Assembly: GCA_002352425.1 (NCBI GenBank)
Contig: DEIK01000059.1
Location: forward strand, 52,905-59,428
DNA from: Rhodobacteraceae bacterium UBA2776
GTDB taxonomy: Bacteria > Pseudomonadota > Alphaproteobacteria > Rhodobacterales > Rhodobacteraceae
DNA length: 6,524 nucleotides
Direction of reading: 5' to 3'
The translations under genes were made by a program, and so were the position numbers. Shown here piece by piece: positions 1 to 5,635 of the stretch. Numbering within the stretch: the first letter of the stretch is position 1; the number at the start of each line of letters is the position of its first letter. The notes under the pieces are model-generated. The model was not told where the DNA came from, did no database searches, and was given only the letters and a program-made list of their open reading frames with translations.

Positions 1-189
1 GGCCTTGCCGTTCATTTCGGCGTTCACACGCTCAGCCAGCAATGTGGCAGCGATCCCCTTGGGGTGCTTGTCCGTGTTGGTGACATGGGCGAATTTGATA
101 ACAACTTCACCGTCTTCGCAGGATGCGCTGGCGGCTTGAGCTGTAAAGGATAGAGCCACGGCGGTGGCGGCAGCTGTGAATAATTTCAT
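1..189 (-). CDS. dctP: TRAP transporter substrate-binding protein DctP, N-terminal part
   Basis: This is the first 63 codons of a gene that continues past the left edge of the window. The protein starts MKLFTAAATAVALSF and has a Sec signal peptide, with cleavage most likely after A20-S21-A22. The mature start, SCEDGEVVIKFAHV, followed by an NT-KHPKG segment and a helix ending NAEMNGKA, is the typical opening of DctP-family periplasmic solute receptors. These proteins bind C4-dicarboxylates (succinate, fumarate, malate) or related acids and deliver them to the DctQ/DctM membrane subunits, whose genes would be expected further left. C24 lies near the cleavage site, but there is no good lipobox, so a lipoprotein is unlikely. 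The start is set by a strong Shine-Dalgarno, GGGAGGAA, seven bases upstream. Its location downstream of dctB-dctD on the same strand supports the assignment. The exact substrate cannot be fixed from this fragment. Confidence 0.9.
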   Translation of the reverse strand, partial: MKLFTAAATAVALSFTAQAASASCEDGEVVIKFAHVTNTDKHPKGIAATLLAERVNAEMNGKA

Positions 190-195
190 TAGGGT

Positions 196-203
196 TTCCT
201 CCC
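196..203 (-). promoter_or_regulatory. Shine-Dalgarno of dctP
   Basis: On the minus strand GGGAGGAA lies six to seven bases before the ATG at 189. It is the strongest ribosome binding site in the window, consistent with high expression of a periplasmic binding protein. Confidence 0.8.
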
Positions 204-293
204 GAGTAATTGAAACGATGTATTCATGTATGCCCAAATCACAGGCACGCCCCGCGATCAGACCCCAGCACAATCCTTGGCTCAATGGGAAAA

Positions 294-309
294 CTCACAT
301 CAGTGTGAA
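294..309. repeat. short inverted repeat in the dctD-dctP gap
   Basis: The sequence ctcacatcagtgtgaa contains TCACA-N4-TGTGA, a perfect 5-bp inverted repeat. If the dctP promoter lies near 352-390, it falls within the dctP leader. It could be an operator half-site pair or a weak RNA hairpin; it is short enough to be chance. Confidence 0.3.
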
Positions 310-351
310 GACAGCATTTTGCTTTCGTCCCAAATGGTTAAAGCAGGTGTG

Positions 352-357
352 ACTATA
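352..357 (-). promoter_or_regulatory. candidate -10 element of a sigma70-type dctP promoter
   Basis: On the minus strand the hexamer is TATAGT (5 of 6 matches to TATAAT). No convincing -35 hexamer precedes it. The inner DctD-type palindrome at 371-390 lies where a -35 would be expected, as in promoters whose activator replaces the -35 contact. The predicted transcript would begin near 345 and carry a leader of about 155 bases. This is inference from spacing only. The whole 190-425 gap otherwise holds no gene. Confidence 0.3.
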
Positions 358-370
358 GAATCAGCAATCA

Positions 371-390
371 GGTGGCGGGTTTCCACACAG
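371..390. promoter_or_regulatory. probable DctD binding site, promoter-proximal
   Basis: On the minus strand this reads CTGTGTGGAAACCCGCCACC. It shares the TGTG-GGAAA-CC core with the more symmetrical site at 404-423 (12 of 18 aligned core positions by eye), and the two centres are 33 bp apart, about three helical turns. Paired palindromic sites upstream of the transporter gene are the known arrangement for DctD in rhizobia. The right half of this copy is degenerate. Confidence 0.5.
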
Positions 391-403
391 GCCAAAGGTC
401 GAT

Positions 404-423
404 CTGTGTGGCTTTCCGCACAG
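404..423. promoter_or_regulatory. probable DctD binding site, promoter-distal
   Basis: The plus strand reads ctgtgtggctttccgcacag, an almost perfect palindrome: 8-base arms, one mismatch, 4-base centre. It begins only two bases after the dctD stop codon in the direction of dctP. The form TGTG-GG-N4-CC-CACA resembles the DctD sites I recall from rhizobia. It could also fold in RNA, but no T-rich tract follows, so a terminator role is less likely. Confidence 0.6.
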
Positions 424-425
424 AC

Positions 426-1649
426 CTAGCGATATCCTTCGGGGCGAATCTCGTATTTGGCCAACTTGTCGTAAAAGGTTTTGCGCGGCAGCTTTAGTCC
501 GCGCGCGGCCTCGGTGGCATTGCCGCCATACCGACGCAGGGCCTCGGACAACAAAGAGCGCTCGACCTGGGCCAATTGTTCATTCAGGCCCAATTCGGCT
601 TCTTCTTCCCCCTCGCCCAAACCCATTGCAAATCGCATCGCTGCGTTCATTAAGGCGCGCGCATTACCGGGCCATTCCTGTGCCATCAAGCGGGCAATCA
701 GCGCAGGTGTTATGTCGGGGGGCGTTAGCGCGGCCTGCTCGCAGGCGATCGCCACATAATGGCGAAACAGCACGGGGATGTCTTCGGGGCGCTCGCGCAG
801 GCTGGGAATGCGTACACTCGTGACGGCCAACTTGTAGTATAAGTCATGGTTGAACCGCCCCGCAGCCACCTCTTGTGCCAAATCAGCATAGCTACCAGCC
901 AAAACGCGGGTACCGCTGCTGGCCTCTAGGCTCTCCAATAACGCGAACTGCACCGAAGGCGATAAAGCCGCCACCTCATCCAAGAACAAGCTGCCCCCAT
1001 CAGCCCCCTTTAGGGCTTGGGCCAAACTGTCAGTAGAAAGCGAGGCCGCAGCGGTTTTGACAAACGGTCCATTTGCGAGTTGCGACAACAGATGGATGAC
1101 TTCGGCAACTTTGGAGGTGCCTGAGCCAGGTGCCCCCGAAATCAGCACCTCGGCTCCGGTGCGCGCCACGGCCCGCGCATTGTTGCGCAATTCTTCGGAT
1201 TGGGCCGAGGTTCCAAACACCATCCGCGCCGCTGCATCGCCGGTTTCCAACTGCTGTTTCAACTGGCGGTTTTCCAACACCAAGGCCCGGTTTTTTTGAG
1301 CGCGTTCAACCACCGCCAACAATTCTTTCAGGGCGCATGGTTTTTCAAGAAAATCAAAGGCGCCGGCACTGATGCCTTTGACGGCCATCGGGATATCACC
1401 CTCGCCGGTCAGCAGGATCACCGGCAGACCGCTATCAATGCTGCGCACGTAATCCAGCAGGGCAAAGCCGTCCTTGCCGGGCATTCGGATGTCGCTGACC
1501 ACGACGCCATCGAAATCAGGGCTAATGTGGTCCTTGGCCTCGATATAGCTGCCCGCAAGGATCGGTGACATCTCGGCCAACTCCAGCGTTTGACCAAGGG
1601 CTTCGCGCACATGGGCGTCGTCGTCGACCAGTAAAACCTGCGTTGTCAT
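426..1649 (-). CDS. dctD: C4-dicarboxylate response regulator DctD with degenerate AAA+ domain
   Basis: A 407-residue NtrC-family response regulator. Residues 1-120 form a receiver domain with the acidic pair D10/D11, phosphoacceptor D53, T81 and K103. A linker helix follows, then an AAA+ domain (about 145-300) and a C-terminal Fis-type helix-turn-helix (about 360-400, NATEAARGLKLPRKTFYDKL). The AAA+ core keeps Walker B (LFLDE, 221-225) and the RF-HDLYYKL / PSLRERPEDIP segment. However, the Walker A region reads GAPGSGTSK (172-180), with Thr178 where the catalytic Lys should be. The segment between NGPFV and GGSLFLDE is about 19 residues shorter than in NtrC and has no ELFGHEKGAFTGA loop. The usual sensor I segment (AATNRDL) is replaced by AGSYADL after a shortened hairpin. 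It should therefore bind DNA in response to phosphorylation but not remodel sigma54 polymerase. The ATG overlaps the dctB stop as ATGA, and GGAG inside dctB serves as ribosome site. The likely target is dctP. Confidence 0.88.
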   Translation of the reverse strand: MTTQVLLVDDDAHVREALGQTLELAEMSPILAGSYIEAKDHISPDFDGVVVSDIRMPGKDGFALLDYVRSIDSGLPVILLTGEGDIPMAVKGISAGAFDFLEKPCALKELLAVVERAQKNRALVLENRQLKQQLETGDAAARMVFGTSAQSEELRNNARAVARTGAEVLISGAPGSGTSKVAEVIHLLSQLANGPFVKTAAASLSTDSLAQALKGADGGSLFLDEVAALSPSVQFALLESLEASSGTRVLAGSYADLAQEVAAGRFNHDLYYKLAVTSVRIPSLRERPEDIPVLFRHYVAIACEQAALTPPDITPALIARLMAQEWPGNARALMNAAMRFAMGLGEGEEEAELGLNEQLAQVERSLLSEALRRYGGNATEAARGLKLPRKTFYDKLAKYEIRPEGYR

Positions 1650-3337
1650 GCCGCTTTCTCCATCACTGTCCGGGCCAGTTCAACCGTGAACACCGCCCCG
1701 CCCTCGGGGTGGTTTCGGCCGCGAATATCGCCACCGAAACTCTGCACCAATCCATAAGAAATGGACAGGCCCAAGCCCAACCCGTCGGCTTTGCCAACCG
1801 CTTTTGTGGTGTAATAGGGATCAAAAATTTTCTCGGGCGACTCGATACCAGGCCCCGTGTCGCGCACCCGCAGATGGGCCTTGTCCCGATCCGCCTTAAT
1901 GGCAATTTCGATGCACCGTTCTGAACTGCCTTCCATCGCGTCAATGGCGTTGGAAATCAGGTTGACCAGTACTTGTTGCAAGCGCACCTCGCCGCCTCGC
2001 ACGAACACCGGCGCGGTTGGGGTTTGCCATGTGAGCGTGACCTTGTCGGCCAAGAACCGCGCCTCGGACATCTCCAACACGGCCTCGACCACGGCGACGA
2101 TATCGACGTCTGACATCGGTTCGGATTCCTGTTTGGCGAAGGCGCGAAAGTTGCTGATGATACGGCCCATGCGCCGCGCTAATTCGGAAATCCGTGCAAG
2201 GTTCTTACCCGCCACGTCGATTTTGCCGCGCTCAAGAAAGGTTTCAGCGTTCTCGGCGAACGAGCGAATAGCCATCAAGGGTTGGTTCAATTCGTGGCTG
2301 ATGCCAGCCGACATTTGCCCCAGCGCCGACAGTTTTCCGGCCTGCACCAATTCGGCTTGGGCTTGACGTAACTCCTGAGTGCGCTCGTTCACGCGGGTTT
2401 CGAGTTCGGATTTGGCTTTGGCTTCTATTTGCAGCTGTGTGGCCAGCGCGCGGCGACGCTCGGTCACCCAAAACAGGATCGCGCCAAAGGCCAGCAAGAG
2501 TGCCGCCACTGTGGCCGCTTGCAACCATGCCAAACGCTGGGCTGGGGCCGTGTCCAACAGGGTTTCACCCGTCATGCCGATGATTGGCAAGGGTTGAACC
2601 AGGTGGAGAGCTTGTTGCGGGATGTAGGGGCCAGAGTTCAGCGACCAGACCTTGTGGCCATTGAACATGCGCACGCTGTCGGGACCGAAACCACCCGTTT
2701 GGGTGCGACTGCGTAACACCAGTTCCGAACGGTTGGCGACAAAGATCACATTATCCGCGTCGGTGAAAAACACGGCGTGCGGATCGCCGCGCCAATCGGA
2801 TTCTTCGATCGCCTCCATGTCGACCGCCACGACCACTGCGCCAAGCGCCTTTTCGCCCTCCAATATCGGGGCGGCGAAATAGAAGGCGCGCCGATTGGTG
2901 CCGGAGATACGGGCATGGGCCGTGCCCAATGCGCCACGCATGGCGCGCTCATAGTGGGGGTGGCCCTTCAGCGGTGTGATGGTTTGTGGCGTGGATGAGG
3001 CCAGCACCATGCCATTCGTTGAAGCCAACAGGATTTCAACCGCGCCGGTTTTATCGGCGGCTGTCAGCAAGACGTCCGAGGCTTGTGTGGCTGCGCCCTG
3101 CCCTTTGGCAAGATTTACCATTTGGGGGTGATCGGCCATCAACACTGCAACTTGGCGAAAGCGTTGCAATTGCCCAACCAAACGATCCGAGGCCAGTGAC
3201 AGGTCGGCCTGCCCTCGCGCCGCCAATTGGCTAAGGGCTGCAGAATAGGCCAACCAGCCCGCTCCACCCGCCAAGCCAATGACAACGAGTAAAAACAATC
3301 CAAGGGCTGCGGCGCGATATGTGGAAAAACCGATCAT
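1646..3337 (-). CDS. dctB: C4-dicarboxylate sensor histidine kinase DctB
   Basis: A 563-residue inner-membrane sensor kinase. TM1 spans about 8-31. A periplasmic double-PAS (dCache-like) domain, about 32-270, includes the STNGMVLASS and NRRAFYFAAPI segments typical of DctB ligand domains. TM2 spans about 272-292, followed by a coiled coil to about 335. The H-box GISHELNQPL carries the phosphoacceptor H348. The ATP-binding domain has the N-box (VNLISNAIDA, N463), G1 (DTGPGI, 493-498), F-box (IFDPYYTTK) and G2 (GLGLGLS, 519-525). All catalytic motifs are intact. It should sense periplasmic dicarboxylate and phosphorylate DctD, whose gene overlaps it by 4 bp. The frame is open for a further 159 codons upstream, but that extension runs antisense through the P450 gene and looks non-native. 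MIGFSTYRAA, directly before TM1, is the natural start. No clear Shine-Dalgarno precedes it. Confidence 0.9.
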   Translation of the reverse strand: MIGFSTYRAAALGLFLLVVIGLAGGAGWLAYSAALSQLAARGQADLSLASDRLVGQLQRFRQVAVLMADHPQMVNLAKGQGAATQASDVLLTAADKTGAVEILLASTNGMVLASSTPQTITPLKGHPHYERAMRGALGTAHARISGTNRRAFYFAAPILEGEKALGAVVVAVDMEAIEESDWRGDPHAVFFTDADNVIFVANRSELVLRSRTQTGGFGPDSVRMFNGHKVWSLNSGPYIPQQALHLVQPLPIIGMTGETLLDTAPAQRLAWLQAATVAALLLAFGAILFWVTERRRALATQLQIEAKAKSELETRVNERTQELRQAQAELVQAGKLSALGQMSAGISHELNQPLMAIRSFAENAETFLERGKIDVAGKNLARISELARRMGRIISNFRAFAKQESEPMSDVDIVAVVEAVLEMSEARFLADKVTLTWQTPTAPVFVRGGEVRLQQVLVNLISNAIDAMEGSSERCIEIAIKADRDKAHLRVRDTGPGIESPEKIFDPYYTTKAVGKADGLGLGLSISYGLVQSFGGDIRGRNHPEGGAVFTVELARTVMEKAA

Positions 3338-3345
3338 TGCGACGG

Positions 3346-3351
3346 ATTGTA
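3346..3351 (-). promoter_or_regulatory. candidate -10 element of dctBD, close to the start codon
   Basis: On the minus strand TACAAT (5 of 6 to consensus) ends eight bases before the dctB ATG. The -35 region is weak (around GGCCTT at 17-bp spacing). Transcription from here would start only about 1-3 bases before the ATG, giving a leaderless or near-leaderless message. That fits the lack of a Shine-Dalgarno. Confidence 0.35.
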
Positions 3352-3380
3352 AAAAGCTGTGCTTGCAAAGGCCATCCCCT

Positions 3381-3397
3381 TTGGTGAAAATCACCAA
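3381..3397. promoter_or_regulatory. perfect 17-bp palindrome, candidate operator
   Basis: The plus strand ttggtgaaaatcaccaa has two perfect 7-bp arms around AAA. It lies in the 60-bp divergent spacer between dctB and the P450 gene and ends at the base before the P450 ATG. Its centre is about 50 bp upstream of the predicted dctB transcript start, so it could serve either gene. The TTGGT...ACCAA form is reminiscent of GntR-family operators, but no regulator gene is nearby to support this. In the P450 mRNA the arms could pair and hide the weak GGTGA ribosome site. Confidence 0.45.
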
Positions 3398-4582
3398 ATG
3401 CAAATCGTTCACCAATGCCCGACTGACCCCGATTTTGTTCAAAACCCCTATCCGTTTTATGCGCAATTGCGCGCACTCGAGGGGGAGTTGGTCTGGTGGG
3501 ACGACTATGGCATGGCATGTGCTGCGGGCTTTGATGCGGTGAATGCGATCCTGCGGGATCGGCGGTTTGGCCGTGAAATACCGGCAGATTTGGCAAAACC
3601 TGTGCCCGAACGGCTGAAGGCGTTCTACAATATCGAGGCGCATTCGATGTTGGAGCTGAATCCGCCGCGGCACACGCGGTTGCGATCCTTGGTGTTGCGG
3701 GCGTTTACGTCGCGCCGGATCAAGGCACTGGCGCCTGAAATTGAGGCGCTGTGTCATGACTTGATTGACGGATTTCCCGCAGGCGAAGTGGATTTGCTGG
3801 CCACTTATGCGCAAAAACTGCCCGTGATCATCATTGCGCGCCTATTGGGGGTGCCCGAGGCGATGGCGGATCAATTGCTGGTTTGGTCCAACGCGATGGT
3901 TATGATGTATCAGGCCGGACGCAGTTTTGCCGACGAGGATGCAGCCGTGGCAGCCAGCGCCGCTTTTGCCGACTTTATGCACGGCTATGTCACGCAACGG
4001 CGCAATACGCCCGCCGATGATTTGATCAGCCATTTGATTGCCGCTGAAGAGGATGGCGAAAAACTGTCGTCAGATGAGTTGATTACCACATGCATTTTGC
4101 TGCTGAACGCAGGGCATGAGGCGACGGTACACAGCATGGGAAATGGCGTTAAGGCCTTATTGGAGAACAAGGTGCCGGTGTCGGCGCTGGCTGCGGAGGG
4201 GATAGATGAAGCCGTGGAGGAAATCATGCGTTATGATCCGCCTTTGCATATTTTCACCCGTATCGCGACCGAGGATTTGGAGCTGTTTGGCCACAAGATT
4301 GAACGCGGTCAAACTGTCGGCTGTTTGTTGGCCAGTGCCAATCGTGACCCTGCGGCCTATGAGGACGCCGATTTGTTCAAGCCTGCGCGTTTGATCAAAG
4401 CCAATACTTCGTTTGGGGGTGGGTTGCATTTTTGTGTCGGGGCCCCGCTGGCGCGGCTGGAGTTACAGATCGCACTGCCAATCCTGTTTGCGCGTTGTCC
4501 GGCGTTGCGATTGGTAGAAACGCCGCGTTATGGCGATGTCTATCATTTCCACGGGTTGGAACGGTTGGATGTTGCCTATTAG
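3398..4582 (+). CDS. cytochrome P450
   Basis: A 394-residue soluble bacterial P450 of normal length. The C-helix motif is PPRHTRLRSLVLRAF (89-103, H92 and R96 contacting haem propionates). The I-helix reads LLNAGHEATVHS (acid E241), the K-helix ExxR is E275-IM-R278, FKPARL (327-332) completes the ERR triad, and the haem loop FGGGLHFCVG has the thiolate ligand C346. These leave no doubt about the family. At the position of the conserved oxygen-activating Thr (T252 in P450cam) the I-helix has Ala242, with Thr at 243. The family uses two electrons and O2 to oxygenate a substrate; the substrate here is unknown, as is the CYP subfamily. The start at ATG 3398 gives the usual MQIVHQCPTDPDFVQNPYPFYAQ opening. 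A GTG at 3359 would add 13 residues without a ribosome site. It is divergent from dctB and upstream of fpr. Confidence 0.93.
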   Translation: MQIVHQCPTDPDFVQNPYPFYAQLRALEGELVWWDDYGMACAAGFDAVNAILRDRRFGREIPADLAKPVPERLKAFYNIEAHSMLELNPPRHTRLRSLVLRAFTSRRIKALAPEIEALCHDLIDGFPAGEVDLLATYAQKLPVIIIARLLGVPEAMADQLLVWSNAMVMMYQAGRSFADEDAAVAASAAFADFMHGYVTQRRNTPADDLISHLIAAEEDGEKLSSDELITTCILLLNAGHEATVHSMGNGVKALLENKVPVSALAAEGIDEAVEEIMRYDPPLHIFTRIATEDLELFGHKIERGQTVGCLLASANRDPAAYEDADLFKPARLIKANTSFGGGLHFCVGAPLARLELQIALPILFARCPALRLVETPRYGDVYHFHGLERLDVAY

Positions 4583-4622
4583 GATTGTGCCGCGGCGCAG
4601 GTATTTAAGACAGGAAGCAGGG

Positions 4623-4644
4623 GCGGGTTTGCGTCTGGACCCGC
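4623..4644 (+). other. stem-loop after the P450 gene
   Basis: GCGGGT (4623-4628) and ACCCGC (4639-4644) form a perfect 6-bp stem with a 10-base loop, 40 bp after the P450 stop. No U-tract follows, so it is not a clear intrinsic terminator; it may be an mRNA 3'-end or processing structure. Confidence 0.3.
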
Positions 4645-4678
4645 TTGGGACAACAGCTTATAGCATTGCCAAATCATG

Positions 4679-4701
4679 CCGCTTTTTGAAATGCGGTTTT
4701 T
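4679..4701 (+). terminator. weak possible intrinsic terminator before fpr
   Basis: CCGC (4679-4682) pairs with GCGG (4693-4696), extended by two A-T pairs across a mismatch, with loop TTGA, then five T residues (4697-4701). The stem is short. It lies just ahead of the fpr ribosome site and may separate P450 from fpr transcription partly or not at all. Confidence 0.3.
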
Positions 4702-4723
4702 GTATTGTTAAGGATGAATGATC

Positions 4724-5518
4724 ATGTCGGATGCGCCGAAAAAACCTGCACTGCCCAATGCCCAAACTGTGACCGAGGTAAAGCACTGGACGGATCGTTT
4801 GTTTTCGTTCCGTGTAACCCGTCCGCAGTCGTTGCGGTTTCGCTCGGGCGAGTTTGTGATGATCGGGTTGATGGGGGACAATGACAAGCCGTTGTTGCGG
4901 GCCTATTCTATTGCGTCGCCCAGTTGGGACGAGGAACTGGAGTTTTACTCGATCAAGGTTCAAGACGGCCCGCTGACGTCAAAGCTGCAACATATCAAGG
5001 TTGGGGACGAGATTATTCTGCGCCCCAAACCTGTTGGCACATTGGTGCATGACGCGCTGCTGCCGGGCAAACGGTTGTGGTTTTTCGCCACAGGCACAGG
5101 CATTGCACCCTTTGCGTCATTGATGCGTGAACCAGAGACCTATGAGAACTACGACGAGGTTATCATGTGCCACACCTGTCGCGATGTGGCCGAGTTGGAC
5201 TATGGTCGCGAGCTGGTTGAGAGCCTGGCGGATGATCCATTGATTGGCGAGATGGTCGGTGGCAAGCTGCGCTATTTCCCGACCACCACCCGCGAGGAAA
5301 GCCCTGTAATGGGCCGGATCACCACAAAACTGGAGGACGGCAGCCTGTTTGAGGCGTTGAACGTACCGCCGATTTGTGCCGAAAATGACCGCGCCATGGT
5401 TTGTGGCTCGATTGGGTTGAACATGGATTTGAAGCGCATTTTGGAAGGCTTTGGTCTGGAGGAAGGGGCCAATTCAAAGCCTGCAGAATATGTGGTCGAA
5501 AAAGCCTTTGTCGATTAA
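4724..5518 (+). CDS. fpr: ferredoxin/flavodoxin-NADP+ reductase
   Basis: A 264-residue FAD enzyme of the bacterial FNR (Fpr) type, which moves electrons between NADPH and ferredoxin or flavodoxin in the cytoplasm. The FAD domain has RAYSIASP (59-66) and the EFYSIKVQDGPLTS segment. The NADP domain has GTGIAPF (124-130), HTCR (150-153) and CGSIGLNMDL (228-237). The C-terminal tail is VVEKAFVD, typical of the subclass found in Rhodobacter, with no aromatic terminal Tyr as in plant enzymes. All key motifs are intact. Two in-frame ATG codons lie at 4718 and 4724. AAGGA (4710-4714) is too close to the first, with good spacing to the second, so MSDAPKKPAL is chosen. In related bacteria such enzymes serve oxidative stress response and ferredoxin-dependent pathways. 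Here it could feed the upstream P450, but no ferredoxin gene is seen. The 141-bp gap leaves independent transcription possible. Confidence 0.93.
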   Translation: MSDAPKKPALPNAQTVTEVKHWTDRLFSFRVTRPQSLRFRSGEFVMIGLMGDNDKPLLRAYSIASPSWDEELEFYSIKVQDGPLTSKLQHIKVGDEIILRPKPVGTLVHDALLPGKRLWFFATGTGIAPFASLMREPETYENYDEVIMCHTCRDVAELDYGRELVESLADDPLIGEMVGGKLRYFPTTTREESPVMGRITTKLEDGSLFEALNVPPICAENDRAMVCGSIGLNMDLKRILEGFGLEEGANSKPAEYVVEKAFVD

Positions 5519-5575
5519 GGGCGATTGCAACTGGGACTATTGATCCCACACGGTTGTTTCATCTATCGCAAATAA

Positions 5576-5610
5576 AAAATGCCGCGCAAGTGAACCTTGC
5601 GCGGCATTTT
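5576..5610. terminator. bidirectional intrinsic terminator between convergent genes
   Basis: AAAATGCCGCGCAAG (5576-5590) and CTTGCGCGGCATTTT (5596-5610) form a perfect 15-bp stem with loop TGAAC. The stem's own A/T ends supply a T-run in both directions: ATTTTGTTT for fpr on the plus strand, and ATTTTTTATTT for the minus-strand gene ending at 5636. It lies 57 bp past the fpr stop and 25 bp past the other stop. Confidence 0.92.
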
Positions 5611-5635
5611 GTTTCGTAAGCGTGAAGCGTTGGGG

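Noticed and set aside
259..277. Possible sigma54 promoter TGGGGTCTGATCGC on the minus strand
   Set aside because: The GG to GC spacing is 9, not 10, and the flanks do not match TGGCAC or TTGC.
295..308. CRP-type site
   Set aside because: The arms are TCACA...TGTGA, opposite in orientation to TGTGA...TCACA, with a 4-base centre.
371..423. Rho-independent terminator after dctD
   Set aside because: CCACACAG and CTGTGTGG can pair on the minus strand, but no T-run follows; two similar palindromic binding sites explain the pattern better.
164..429. Small plus-strand open frames in the dctP-dctD gap
   Set aside because: No ribosome sites and no recognisable protein features; they overlap the dctP start and the regulatory palindromes.
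3359..3397. Earlier GTG start for the P450
   Set aside because: No ribosome site precedes it, and the added residues do not resemble P450 N-termini; ATG 3398 gives the usual length and opening.
3338..3814. 159-codon N-terminal extension of dctB in the same frame
   Set aside because: It runs antisense through the well-supported P450 gene, has unusual composition and no domain, and the membrane-anchor start at 3337 fits DctB.
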